Positions 34,986 to 43,575 are shown, counted from the stretch's first letter. The stretch is 64,000 bases of DNA from Myxococcus dinghuensis (GCF_024198235.1 NZ_JAKCFB010000034.1:30374-94373); one strand, 5' to 3'. Notes: generated from the sequence alone by a model not told the origin. Made by a program: numbers and translations.

Positions 34986-35582
34986 CTACGGGTAGAGCAT
35001 CTGCGTGCGCCAGCCGTCGCCGTCGCGCAGGTACACGTGCCGGTCGTGCAGGCGGCTGGGGCGGGCGTGCCAGAACTCGATGCGGTCGGGCACCACGCGG
35101 AAGCCGGACCAGTGCGGCGGGCGGGGCACCTCGACGCCCGCGTAGCGCCGCTCCACCTCCTCCACGCGGGCCTCCAGCGTCTCGCGCGCCGGCAGGGGTT
35201 GGCTCTGGAGGCTGGCCCACGCGCCCACCTGGCTGCCCCGGGCGCGGGAATGGAAGTAGGCGTCCGCCTCCGCGGCGTCCACCACCTGGACGCGCCCCTC
35301 CACCCGGACCTGGGTGTCGAGTGGCTGCCAGAAGAAGCACAGCGCGGCGAACGGATGCGCCAGCAGCTCGTGGCCCTTGCGGCTGTCGTGGTTGGTGAAG
35401 AACACGAACCCACGCGCATCGACGTCCTTGAGCAACACCACGCGCGCGCTCGGACGGCCGTCCGGGCCCACGCTGGCGACCACCATGGCGTTGGGGTCGA
35501 CCGGAATCACCTGCTTCGCCCGCTCGAGGAGCTCCGCGAAGCGCTGGAAGGGGTCGGGAGGTATCAACACGCCGCGCAACAT
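34986..35582 (-). CDS. pdxH: Pyridoxamine/pyridoxine 5'-phosphate oxidase (FprA-like)
   Basis: FMN-dependent oxidase making pyridoxal 5'-phosphate. The protein is 198 aa, starting MLRGVLIPPDPFQRF. The core includes AMVVASVGPDGRPSARVVLLK, FVFFTNHDSRKGHEL, PFAALCFFWQPLDTQVRVEG and the C-terminal RPSRLHDRHVYLRDG, RIEFWHARPSRLHDR being the PLP-binding motif. M. xanthus fprA lies beside csgA and encodes this enzyme, so the neighbourhood agrees. The start is uncertain: 35582 leaves 66 bp to glgA; 35639 would leave only 9 bp. The stop is 16 bp from that of csgA, which converges. Confidence 0.92.
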   Translation of the reverse strand: MLRGVLIPPDPFQRFAELLERAKQVIPVDPNAMVVASVGPDGRPSARVVLLKDVDARGFVFFTNHDSRKGHELLAHPFAALCFFWQPLDTQVRVEGRVQVVDAAEADAYFHSRARGSQVGAWASLQSQPLPARETLEARVEEVERRYAGVEVPRPPHWSGFRVVPDRIEFWHARPSRLHDRHVYLRDGDGWRTQMLYP

Positions 35583-35648
35583 ACGGGACGGGTGCCCGCC
35601 GCGCACGTTCACGGTTGACTCGCTGTGAGCAACCGTCATGGTTGCCCC

Positions 35649-37082
35649 ATGAAGATTCTCTTCATCTCCTCGGAGGTGGCTCCGTTCTCGAAGACGGGGG
35701 GGCTGGGGGACGTCGCGGGCGCGCTGCCCGCCGCGCTCGCCGCGCTCGGGCACGACGTCAAGGTCGTCACCCCGCGCTACCGCGACGTGCGCGACACGGG
35801 CCGGCTGTCGCCCACGGGACACTCGCTCCAGCTTCGCTTCCCCTTCGGCGAGCAGGGGGGCCCCATCCTGTCCGCCCGCCTGTCGGAGAAGCTGGAGGTG
35901 CTCTTCCTGGAGAACGCGGCGTTCTACGGCGACCGGCCGGGGCTGTACGGAGACGCGTTCGGCGAGTTCGGCGACAACGCCCGGCGCTTCGCCTACCTCT
36001 CCGTGGGCGCGCTCCAGGCGGCGCAGCGGCTGGGCTTCATCCCGGACATCGTCCACGCCAACGACTGGCAGACGGGGCTGGTCCCCGTGGCGCTGCGCCG
36101 CGGCTTCCAGTCCACCGCGCTGTCCCGGGCGAAGAGCGTCTTCACCATCCACAACCTGGCCTACCAGGGGCACTTCTCCAAGCACGTCATGGCGGAGCTG
36201 GGGCTGCCGTGGGACCTGTTCACCGCGGACGGGGGCCTGGAGTTCTACGACACGGTGAACCTGCTCAAGGGCGGGCTCGTGTTCTCCGACGCCATCACCA
36301 CCGTGTCACCCACGTACGCGCGTGAAATCCAGACGCCGGAGCAGGGCTACGGGCTGGACGGCCTCCTACGCCACCGCGCCCACCGCCTCACCGGCATCCT
36401 CAACGGCATCGACACCCAGGAGTGGAACCCCGTCACCGACCCGCACCTGCCGGCGCGCTACAGCGCCCGGGAGCTGGACGGCAAGGACCGCTGCAAGCGC
36501 GAGCTCCTGTCGCGCTTCGGCCTGGCGTGGAGCGACGCGCCGGTGTTCGGCATCGTCAGCCGGCTGGCGTGGCAGAAGGGCGTGGACCTGCTGCTGGAGG
36601 CCCTGCCGGTGGCGCTCCAGGCGGACATCCGCTTCGTCGCGGTGGGCAGCGGCGAGGCCCCGCTGGAGGAGGGCCTGCGCGCGCTCCAGGCCCGCTTCCC
36701 CAAGCAGGTCTCCGTCCACCTGGGCTTCGACACGGCGCTGTCGCACCTGGTGGAGGCCGGGGCGGACTTCTTCCTCATGCCCAGCCGCTATGAGCCGTGC
36801 GGCCTCAACCAGATGTACTCCCTGCGTTACGGGACGGTGCCGGTGGTGCGCGCCACCGGCGGGCTGGTGGACACGGTGGAGGGGGGGCTGGGCGGCAACG
36901 GCATCCTCTTCGAGGCCTTCCACAAGGCGGCCCTGGTGGCGGCCTTCCGACGGGCGCTGGCCCTCTACGCGGACCCCCCTCGGCTCACGGAGTTCCGCCG
37001 CCGGGGCATGGACAAGGACTTCTCCTGGGACGCCTCGGCCAGCCGCTACGTGGCCCTCTACCAATCCCTGGTCGGCGGATGA
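35649..37082 (+). CDS. glgA: Glycogen synthase (ADP-glucose type)
   Basis: GT5-family glycosyltransferase building alpha-1,4-glucan from ADP-glucose. The 477-aa protein begins MKILFISSEVAPFSKTGGLG with the substrate-binding KTGGL motif, has HANDWQTGLVP, ILNGIDTQEWNP, the glycosyl-transfer block SRLAWQKGVDLLLEA, and FFLMPSRYEPCGLNQ in the C-terminal Rossmann domain. The length is canonical. The ATG at 35649 is used rather than the eight-codon longer GTG. It is divergent from the pdxH gene, with about 66 bp between, and is followed after 45 bp by a Ser/Thr kinase gene on the same strand, which could regulate it or be cotranscribed. Glycogen supports development in myxobacteria. Confidence 0.96.
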   Translation: MKILFISSEVAPFSKTGGLGDVAGALPAALAALGHDVKVVTPRYRDVRDTGRLSPTGHSLQLRFPFGEQGGPILSARLSEKLEVLFLENAAFYGDRPGLYGDAFGEFGDNARRFAYLSVGALQAAQRLGFIPDIVHANDWQTGLVPVALRRGFQSTALSRAKSVFTIHNLAYQGHFSKHVMAELGLPWDLFTADGGLEFYDTVNLLKGGLVFSDAITTVSPTYAREIQTPEQGYGLDGLLRHRAHRLTGILNGIDTQEWNPVTDPHLPARYSARELDGKDRCKRELLSRFGLAWSDAPVFGIVSRLAWQKGVDLLLEALPVALQADIRFVAVGSGEAPLEEGLRALQARFPKQVSVHLGFDTALSHLVEAGADFFLMPSRYEPCGLNQMYSLRYGTVPVVRATGGLVDTVEGGLGGNGILFEAFHKAALVAAFRRALALYADPPRLTEFRRRGMDKDFSWDASASRYVALYQSLVGG

Positions 37083-37127
37083 GATGAATAAATGGGTGCC
37101 GACGGAAAATCGCAGTAGGATTGTGTC

Positions 37128-38045
37128 GTGGCGGATGCTCCGGACCTGGGTGGTTATGAGGTAGTCGGCCGGTTGGCTGTGGGCGGCATGGCGGAGGTGT
37201 ATCAGGCGAGAGCCCGGTCCACCACGCAGCGCTCTCCCGGTGAGCCGGATGAAATCGTCATCAAGCGGCTGCACCCGTCGTTTCGCAACGACACCGCCTA
37301 CGTGAAGGCGTTCGTCGACGAAGCGAAGCTGACGGTGCGGCTGCGGCACGCGCACATCGTCCGGACGTTCCGCCTGTTCAAGGCGGGGCCGGACTACCTC
37401 ATGGTGCAGGAGCTCGTGAGTGGCCGGACGCTGGGCTACATGCAGGAGCTGCTGCTCAAGGCCGGCGCGGCGATGCCGCCCGAGTCCGCCTGCTACATCG
37501 CCTGGTGCCTGCTCAAGGCGCTCGACTACATCCACCGCGCGAAGGTGGGGGAGAACGGCGCCACCATCGTCCACCGCGACGTGAACCCGGCCAACGTGCT
37601 GCTGGGCATCAACGGCGACGTGAAGCTGACGGACTTCGGCGTGGCGGAGGTGGAGGGGATGATGCGCGGCGACTCCGGCGCGCTGCGCGGCACGCTGCCG
37701 TACATGAGCCCGGAGCAGGTGCTGGGGCAGGCGGTGGACGCGCGCACGGACCTGTTCGCGGTGGGCGTCATCCTCTGGGAGCTGTTCGGCGGCCGGAAGC
37801 TGCACGCCGGAGAGAACGAGGCGGACCTGATGCACCAGGTGCGCGACGCGCGCGCGCCGCTGTTGTCCACGGTGGCGCCGGACCTGCCGGACTACGCGGT
37901 GCAGGTGGTGCGCAAGGCGCTGTTCGCGGACCGGGTGCGCCGCTTCCAGACGGCGGCGGAGTTCATCAAGGCGTTGGAGGCGCTGTCCCGGCGCGCGGGC
38001 TGGCCGCTCACGGTGGAGGCGCTCCAGCCGTTGCTGGGGGGCTGA
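37128..38045 (+). CDS. Hanks-type Ser/Thr protein kinase, cytoplasmic
   Basis: A 305-aa kinase with only the catalytic domain and no membrane segment. The glycine-rich loop is GRLAVGGMAEVYQA, the ATP lysine is K46 (IVIKRLHP), the catalytic loop is HRDVNPANVLL with D151 and N156, the DFG motif is LTDFGVAE (D169), and MSPEQVLG is the activation-loop end. Canonical kinases have HRDLKPxN; here Asn replaces the catalytic-loop lysine, a variant I have seen in myxobacterial kinases. It should still be active but this deserves testing. The GTG start at 37128 has AGTAGGA upstream. The stop overlaps the next gene's ATG by one base (TGATG). Confidence 0.9.
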   Translation: MADAPDLGGYEVVGRLAVGGMAEVYQARARSTTQRSPGEPDEIVIKRLHPSFRNDTAYVKAFVDEAKLTVRLRHAHIVRTFRLFKAGPDYLMVQELVSGRTLGYMQELLLKAGAAMPPESACYIAWCLLKALDYIHRAKVGENGATIVHRDVNPANVLLGINGDVKLTDFGVAEVEGMMRGDSGALRGTLPYMSPEQVLGQAVDARTDLFAVGVILWELFGGRKLHAGENEADLMHQVRDARAPLLSTVAPDLPDYAVQVVRKALFADRVRRFQTAAEFIKALEALSRRAGWPLTVEALQPLLGG

Positions 38046-38524
38046 TGCGGACGCGACGGGCCCTGCTGGCGCTCCTCGCCTCCGTCGCGCTGCCCGGCTG
38101 CCTGGGCGCGGTGCCGCTCACGCCCCGCGCCTATGACGAGGCGGTGCGCGTGGAGGCGCTGGCGGTGGACTTCCGGCAGGACACCTCCGGCGTGCTGGAC
38201 CTGGACCTGTCGGTGACGAACCCCTCGTCGGACGCGGCCTCGCTCACCTCGGTGGACTTCGAGCTGTGGGTGGAGGGCCGGCGCGTGGCCACGGGCGCCC
38301 AGTTGGTGGACGCGGCGCTGCCGCCCCGGGGGCACGTGCCGCTGCGCGTGCTGTTCCCGCTGGCGGCCGAGCGCGTGGTGCCCGTCACGGCGTCCCATCC
38401 GCTCGAGGTGCGCGTGCGCGGGGGCGTGGTGCTGCGCTTCGGCGGCACGGAGCGGCGGGCCCCGTTCCGCGTCCAGGGCTCGCGCAAGCTGACGTTCGTG
38501 CCGCCGGGGCTCGCGGACGACTGA
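38045..38524 (+). CDS. LEA type 2-like lipoprotein
   Basis: A 159-aa lipoprotein: MRTRRALLALLASVALPGC gives a lipobox ALPGC with the lipidated Cys19. The mature part is beta-rich, with the LEA-2/WHy-like pattern VDFRQDTSGVLDLDLSVTNPSSDAASLTSVDFELWVEGRRVATG, and a balanced Ig-like fold. LEA-2 domains in bacteria are exported and of unknown role, perhaps stress or desiccation related. Its ATG overlaps the kinase stop, so the two are translated together, which suggests but does not prove functional linkage. It converges with the CorC gene, 9 bp between the stops. Confidence 0.83.
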   Translation: MRTRRALLALLASVALPGCLGAVPLTPRAYDEAVRVEALAVDFRQDTSGVLDLDLSVTNPSSDAASLTSVDFELWVEGRRVATGAQLVDAALPPRGHVPLRVLFPLAAERVVPVTASHPLEVRVRGGVVLRFGGTERRAPFRVQGSRKLTFVPPGLADD

Positions 38525-38533
38525 GGCGGCCCC

Positions 38534-39889
38534 TCAGGGCTTGGCCGCGGACGACGGCTCCGGCCGGGACTCCTTGGCGCGCGGCTCCTTGCCGTCCTTG
38601 GTGCCCGCGGTGCTCTTGAGCCGGGACATGCGCACCCGGTCGATGCGCGCGCCCGCCTTGTTGGCGATGACGAACTGCCAGCCGTTGAACGTGAAGCGCT
38701 CGCCCACGTCCGGCAGGTGGCCCGCCAGCGACGACAGGAAGCCGCCGAGCGTGTCGAAGTCGCCCTCGGGCAGCGGGAAGCCGAAGGCCTGGGTGAAGCC
38801 GTCCACCTCCATGGCGGCGTCCACCACGAAGCTGCCGTCCGCCAGCTTCTCCACCTGCTTCTCCTCCACCTCGAACTCGTCGCCGATGTCGCCGACGATT
38901 TCGCGCAGGATGTCCTCCAGCGTCACCACGCCCATGAAGCCGCCGTACTCGTCGACGACGATGGCCATGTGGATCTTGCGCTTCTGCATGTCGCGCAGGA
39001 GGTCGCCGATGGGCTTCATCCACGGCACGAAGTGCGCGGGGCGGATGATGTCCTGCAGGACGATGAGCTCCGGGTGCTGGAGCAGGGGGATGATGTCGCG
39101 CGCGTGCAGCACGCCGATGATGTGGTCCACGTCGTCCCGGTAGACCGGGATGCGGGAGTGGTTCTCCTCGGCCAGCAGGCGCAGCAGCTCCTCGGAGCTG
39201 ATGGTGCTGTCCACCGTCACCACCTCCGTGCGCGGCACCATGACGTCGCGGCAGCGCTTGTCGGACAGCTCGAAGATGGAGCGGATGAGCTGCGGGGCGC
39301 TCTTGTCGACCTCGTTCTTCGCCGCCTGCGCGGCGAGCAGCTTCTCCAGCTCCTCCAGCGGCGGCGGCGGCGGCTCGAAGCGCAGCGTGCGGCCGAAGGT
39401 GCGCGCCACCAGGTTGAGCACGCCCAGCACGAAGCGCATGGGCGGGTAGAGCACCGCCACCAGCAGCGAGACGAGCCCGGACAGCCGGAGCGCCCAGCGC
39501 TCCGGGTTGGCGTTGGCCAGGCCGCGCATGGTGACTTCCATGAGGCTGGCGAGCACGCCGACGAAGAGGGCGCCCGCGGCCACGGTGGCCACGGGCAGGT
39601 AGGCGGCCTCACCGAAGCGGGTGAGGTCGAGCATGCGCGGGGGCACGAACGCGCCGATGGCGGCCGCGAGGAAGCCGCTGAGCAGCGTGCCCAGGCGCAA
39701 GGCGGTGGCGGTGGCTTCGCGCTCCGTCTTGTGACGGAGCACCCGGCGGCTGGCGGCGCCCTTGTGCGACTCCGCCAGCTCCTGGGCACGCAGGTCCGAC
39801 GTGCCGTAGAGCGCGGACTCCGCCGCGGCGACCAGGGACCTGACGAAGCACAGCGCCAGGCAGGCGACCCAGAGGGCCCAGGTAGGCAT
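38534..39889 (-). CDS. Hemolysin/CorC family protein (DUF21-CBS-CorC)
   Basis: A 451-aa inner-membrane protein. Domains in order: a DUF21/CNNM transmembrane domain (about 1-190) with four hydrophobic stretches; a CBS pair (about 205-325) with MVPRTEVVTVDSTISSEELLRLL and GVLHARDIIPLL; and a CorC_HlyC transporter-associated domain (about 345-425) with VDEYGGFMGVVTLEDILREIVGDI upstream of it. CNNM/CorC proteins transport or help export Mg2+ and Co2+; some variants influence metal tolerance. The tail is Lys/Pro-rich and disordered. The gene is divergent from the secretin-N-domain gene by about 54 bp. Confidence 0.92.
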   Translation of the reverse strand: MPTWALWVACLALCFVRSLVAAAESALYGTSDLRAQELAESHKGAASRRVLRHKTEREATATALRLGTLLSGFLAAAIGAFVPPRMLDLTRFGEAAYLPVATVAAGALFVGVLASLMEVTMRGLANANPERWALRLSGLVSLLVAVLYPPMRFVLGVLNLVARTFGRTLRFEPPPPPLEELEKLLAAQAAKNEVDKSAPQLIRSIFELSDKRCRDVMVPRTEVVTVDSTISSEELLRLLAEENHSRIPVYRDDVDHIIGVLHARDIIPLLQHPELIVLQDIIRPAHFVPWMKPIGDLLRDMQKRKIHMAIVVDEYGGFMGVVTLEDILREIVGDIGDEFEVEEKQVEKLADGSFVVDAAMEVDGFTQAFGFPLPEGDFDTLGGFLSSLAGHLPDVGERFTFNGWQFVIANKAGARIDRVRMSRLKSTAGTKDGKEPRAKESRPEPSSAAKP

Positions 39890-39943
39890 AGAGGCCTGTT
39901 CTTATCCCGTGCTAAGGGTCCGTTCCACCCCGCCGGAGCCTCA

Positions 39944-40729
39944 ATGCACGCTCGCATGTATTCTGTTGGAGCACTCCTGGCCTTCCTCGTCCCCTCCCTG
40001 GCCGGGGCCTGGCCGGTGGACGTGGCCGTCTCCCTGGAGAGCGGGAAGGAGCGGTTCCAGAAGCTGTCGGCGCTGGACTGGGTGGAGGTGGAGGACCCCG
40101 CCGTGGTCACCGCCGAGGTCCTGTCCGGGAGCAACGAACTGTTGCTCACCGGTCAGAAGGAGGGGCGGACGCTGCTCCTGCTGTACGCGGAGGGGCGCTT
40201 CGCGGTGTGGCGCCTGACGGTGGGCAACCCGCCCGCGGAGGACGTGGCGCCCCGGCTGGCCGCCGCGCGCAAGGCGTGCCCGGACCTGAAGGCGACCCAG
40301 GGCGCGGAGCGCTCGTTGACGGCCACGGTGAAGGACGCCCCGTGCCGCGCGGCGCTGCTGGAGGTGCTGCGCACGGACGCGTTCACGGCGCGGGACCTGG
40401 AGCTCACCTTCGAGCTGCCCGCGCTGCAGGATCAACTGAGGTCGATGGGCGAGGCGCTCCAGCCGCTGGGCCTGGAGGCCCGCTACAGCGGCGCGGGGCT
40501 GGTGATGTCCGGCACCACGGACCGCGAGGGCTGGCGCAAGGCGTTGTGGGAGTTGTTCCGCCGCTCCACGGGCCGCGTGCCGCTGGAGGACCGGGTGGAG
40601 GTGAAGGAGGCGCCGGAGCCTCCCGCGGCCGCGCCGGATGCCGGCCCCGCCGTCGTCGCCGAGCCGCCGGTGCCGGTGGAGATCCTCAAGCCCGCCCCGG
40701 TGAAGCGCCCGCGCAACAAGTCGCGCTGA
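39944..40729 (+). CDS. Exported protein with pilus-assembly secretin N-domain
   Basis: A 261-aa exported protein with a signal peptide (1-22, ending AGA). Residues ~25-95 match the T2SS/T3SS secretin N-terminal (CpaC/RcpA-like) pattern: FQKLSALDWVEVEDPAVVTAEVLSGSNELLLTGQKEGRTLLLLYAEGR. The rest is two helical/beta segments with paired Cys (about C107, C127) and a Pro-rich Lys/Arg tail. There is no secretin beta-barrel and no tad gene nearby, so it is an orphan adaptor at best. The ATG at 39944 has GGAG upstream. It is followed by a hairpin before the convergent LVIVD gene. Confidence 0.75.
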   Translation: MHARMYSVGALLAFLVPSLAGAWPVDVAVSLESGKERFQKLSALDWVEVEDPAVVTAEVLSGSNELLLTGQKEGRTLLLLYAEGRFAVWRLTVGNPPAEDVAPRLAAARKACPDLKATQGAERSLTATVKDAPCRAALLEVLRTDAFTARDLELTFELPALQDQLRSMGEALQPLGLEARYSGAGLVMSGTTDREGWRKALWELFRRSTGRVPLEDRVEVKEAPEPPAAAPDAGPAVVAEPPVPVEILKPAPVKRPRNKSR

Positions 40730-40735
40730 CGCCTC

Positions 40736-40750
40736 CCCGCGTCGCGCGGG
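40736..40750. terminator. GC hairpin between convergent genes
   Basis: Perfect 6-bp stem CCCGCG / CGCGGG with triloop TCG, 7 nt past the secretin-N-domain stop and 3 nt before the LVIVD gene stop. No T-run. Confidence 0.4.
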
Positions 40751-40752
40751 CC

Positions 40753-42309
40753 TCACGGCTCGCGCAGGACGAGCAGCCCGCGCGAGGTGTCCACGACGTA
40801 GATGAAGCCGTCGCCCGGCACGCGCATGCCGATGGCGCCGTCGTAGAAGCTCGAGCCCCGCCCCGGGTCTCCCGGCCGGAAGGTGTTGTAGTAGGCCACC
40901 TCGCGGGGCGTCTCCGGCGTCGACACGTCCAGCACGCGCACGCCCTCGTGGTACCACGCGACGTAGAGCCGCGTGCCCACCAGCACCATGTTGTGGAGCG
41001 AGAGGTGCTCGCGCAGCCGGTGCTCGCCGATGCGGCGGACCGACGTGGGGTCCGTCACGTCGAGCACGCGCAGGTGCGCGCCCCAGTCCTCGCCGCCCTC
41101 GAAGGCGATGACGCGCTCGCCGAAGCGGCCCACCGCGCTGGCGTGGCTGGTGGAGTGTTCATAGCGGTAGCTGCCCAGTTGCCGGGGCGCGTCCGGCCGC
41201 TCCAGCGAGGCGATGACGTAGCCCGCGCGCCAGAAGTTCACGTACAGCCGCCCCTCGAAGGCGAACATGTCGTGGGGCCCGTAGGAGGTGGAGACGTCGA
41301 AGCCCGAGGCCTGGAACGTCCCCGTCAACTGGGGGGCGAAGGGGTCGCTCAGGTCGTAGACGAGCACCTCGCCGGTGGGCGAGGGGGACGCGGCGAACAG
41401 CAGGTGGCCGTCGACGAACACGGTGTGGACGTTGGTCCGCTGGCGGCCCGTCGCGAACACCTCCACCGGGTGGCCCGGGTCGGCCAGGTCGAAGACGATG
41501 ACGCCGCGCGCGGCGCTCGCGACGTAGAGCGCGTCGCGATGGGCCCAGACGCCGTTCCAGGAGTTGTCGTTGGTGCGCAGGACGTGCTCGGTCAGCACCG
41601 GCCGCGCCGGGTCCGCCAGGTCGTAGACGTACAGCCCGCCTCCCAGCGCGACGACGTAGGCGTGGCCGTGCGTCACGTAGACGTCCACGGGCAAGCCGTC
41701 CGGGACCGCCGTCTCGGAGATGCGCTCCAGGCCGGAGGCCTCGCCCTCGCCGGGACGCGGCGTCACCTTCCGCGCCTCGAAGGTGCCCTCCACCTCCAGC
41801 GCCCCGTCCACGCATTCCACGTAGCAGCCCTGGAGCCGGTCGGGCTCGGGGGACTGGCAGCCCAGGTACGAGCGGCGGCGCGTGCCCCCGGTGGAGGGCT
41901 CCGTGCGCGAACTGGAGAGGAAGACGTTGCCCCCGGCGGCGACCTGGCGCGTATCCAGCGCGAGGCCCCCGGCGTACTGCTCGCCGGACGCGTCGAGCCG
42001 CAGGGCCTGCGAAGCGAAGCCGTAGTTGTTTCCGTAGCGCGGGTTCCGGCCTCGCACGTGCACCGTGTAGACGCCCTCGAGCTCCAGCGTCGCGAGCCCA
42101 CCGGGCGTGCACCCCGTGGTGTCGAACGCGCCCAGGCTTCCGCAGGCGGTGGCGGCGGTGTCCACCGCGCAGCCCGCGAAGGGTCCCGTGTCGCGCCAGT
42201 CGCCTTCCTCGACGTCGCCCCCGTGAGGACCGGTGTCGGGGCGGGGGCCGTCGTCGGAGCAGGACAGGGACGTCAACGTCAGCGCGACCAGGAGGGGGAG
42301 GGGACGCAT
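40753..42309 (-). CDS. LVIVD-repeat beta-propeller lipoprotein
   Basis: A 518-aa lipoprotein, with signal sequence ending LTSLSC. After a ~50-residue Cys-containing segment and a beta-sandwich-like region (about 60-180), the rest is a set of LVIVD-type repeats (GLPVDVYVTHGHAYVVALGG, LYVYDLADPARPVL, GVIVFDLADPGHPVEVF, VLVYDLSDPFAPQLTGTF, LRVLDVTDPTSVRRIG, VRVLDVSTPETPREV), which fold as a propeller. LVIVD proteins are typically surface-exposed and sometimes adhesive; function here is unknown. The ATG at 42309 removes a 76-codon shadow extension. Divergent from the next gene with a palindromic spacer. Confidence 0.85.
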   Translation of the reverse strand: MRPLPLLVALTLTSLSCSDDGPRPDTGPHGGDVEEGDWRDTGPFAGCAVDTAATACGSLGAFDTTGCTPGGLATLELEGVYTVHVRGRNPRYGNNYGFASQALRLDASGEQYAGGLALDTRQVAAGGNVFLSSSRTEPSTGGTRRRSYLGCQSPEPDRLQGCYVECVDGALEVEGTFEARKVTPRPGEGEASGLERISETAVPDGLPVDVYVTHGHAYVVALGGGLYVYDLADPARPVLTEHVLRTNDNSWNGVWAHRDALYVASAARGVIVFDLADPGHPVEVFATGRQRTNVHTVFVDGHLLFAASPSPTGEVLVYDLSDPFAPQLTGTFQASGFDVSTSYGPHDMFAFEGRLYVNFWRAGYVIASLERPDAPRQLGSYRYEHSTSHASAVGRFGERVIAFEGGEDWGAHLRVLDVTDPTSVRRIGEHRLREHLSLHNMVLVGTRLYVAWYHEGVRVLDVSTPETPREVAYYNTFRPGDPGRGSSFYDGAIGMRVPGDGFIYVVDTSRGLLVLREP

Positions 42310-42341
42310 GCGATCTTCCGGGGGCCCGTGCGCGGAAGGGA

Positions 42342-42380
42342 CGACGTCGCGGGCGGGACGTTCATATCGCGACGTCGCGG
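42342..42380. repeat. Palindrome plus direct repeat in divergent spacer
   Basis: An 11-bp direct repeat CGACGTCGCGG occurs at 42342-42352 and 42370-42380, 28 bp apart; the second copy lies in the perfect 12-bp palindrome CGCGACGTCGCG at 42368-42379. It sits in the 215-bp divergent spacer upstream of the LVIVD gene. It could be an operator, but such GC-rich palindromes also arise by chance here. Confidence 0.3.
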
Positions 42381-42524
42381 ACGCCGCCCGCCACGGCGCG
42401 TCGCGAGGAGGCGGCCTCACCGAACGGTGCCGGGCGGGAGGTCGCTTGAGGTATGACGACGGCCCACCGGCCCGACAGGGGGCTTCGTGCCGCCGCGTCG
42501 TGGCCTCCAACGGGGAGGATGTCG

Positions 42525-43532
42525 ATGCGCGGCGCAATGCGGACGCGGTGGCTGGCGCTGGGGCTGATGTCGTTCGGGCCGCTCGGGGCCCACGCCCAGT
42601 CGGCTGGCGAGGCCACCATCACCCTGCCGGAGGAGAAGGAGCGGGGCTGTCCGAATCCGAAGAAGCTGGACCTGGTGCCCTTCACGCCGCGCTCGCAGGT
42701 GGGGTTGGGTGGGGCCGGTTGGCTCATGCACCAGGCCGTCATCCCGGACGCGAAGGACGTCTACTTCACGGACCGCGAGCGGGAGCGGTCCGGCGTGAAG
42801 CAGGTCGCGCCGGAGGACGCGCGCAAGCTGGGCGCGCCGGACCCGACGCTCCCCGTGTGGGTGTTCGGCAAGGCGGACGCGGCGCCCTGTCGCGCGGAGC
42901 CCGTGCTGTGGTGGGCCGCCCGCATGGGGACGGACGGGGACCGCAAGACGTTCCTCCTGGCGGAGGTGAAGGCGGACTGCGACCTGTTGCCCCCGGGCCG
43001 GCTGTCCGGCACTCCCGTCGCGGTGCGCCAGAAGGACGCGCCCACCGGCTGCAAGCTGCGTCGACCCAACGAGCGTGAGACGGGCAAGGTGGGGGAGGGG
43101 CTCCCCTCGGACGCGCTGGAGTTCGTCCCCGCGCGCGACTGCGAGGCCCCGGAGTGTTCCCGCGTCTGGGAGCGCTTCGGCGCGAGCTGGGACGACAGCA
43201 GCGCGGCGAGCGACCTGACGGTGGCGTGGATGTCGCACGAGGGGAAGAAGGACCCGTGCGACTGGAGCCTCGAGCACTTCTCCCTGCTGCTCTACCGCCC
43301 CACGGGCGCGCTGTCCCCCGTGCAGCTTCGCGGTGGCGGCACCCACCTCTTCGGCGGGCTCTACGACAGCTCGGGCCCGCGGGTCGTGCTCAGCCGGGAC
43401 CTGGGCACGCTGTACGCGCATGACGCGGCCAGGCCCAAGGCCCCGCCGAAGGCCGTGCGCTACGGCAGTCCTTCCGAGGAGGACCTGGCGAACGCGAGGC
43501 GCTCGCTGTCGACCTGCAAGTCGAAGCGCTGA
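42525..43532 (+). CDS. Exported protein of unknown function
   Basis: A 335-aa exported protein with a signal peptide (MRGAMRTRWLALGLMSFGPL, ending AHAQ). The mature part is beta-rich with eight or so cysteines and several Trp; it has no repeat or catalytic motif I recognise (GGAGWLMHQAVIPDAKDVYF, FVPARDCEAPECSRVWERFG). The ATG at 42525 is chosen because GGGGAGG lies 6 nt upstream; the ATG six bases earlier abuts the ribosome-binding site. It is followed 43 bp later by a WD40-like gene with AGGAGG, perhaps in one operon. Confidence 0.68.
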   Translation: MRGAMRTRWLALGLMSFGPLGAHAQSAGEATITLPEEKERGCPNPKKLDLVPFTPRSQVGLGGAGWLMHQAVIPDAKDVYFTDRERERSGVKQVAPEDARKLGAPDPTLPVWVFGKADAAPCRAEPVLWWAARMGTDGDRKTFLLAEVKADCDLLPPGRLSGTPVAVRQKDAPTGCKLRRPNERETGKVGEGLPSDALEFVPARDCEAPECSRVWERFGASWDDSSAASDLTVAWMSHEGKKDPCDWSLEHFSLLLYRPTGALSPVQLRGGGTHLFGGLYDSSGPRVVLSRDLGTLYAHDAARPKAPPKAVRYGSPSEEDLANARRSLSTCKSKR

Positions 43533-43575
43533 AGGGGCTGTCAGCCAGCCAGGGGCCCACCGTAGGAGGACCTCC

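Noticed and set aside
36366..37835. A 489-codon - strand frame over glgA and the kinase gene
   Set aside because: Antisense to two well-identified genes; no domain.
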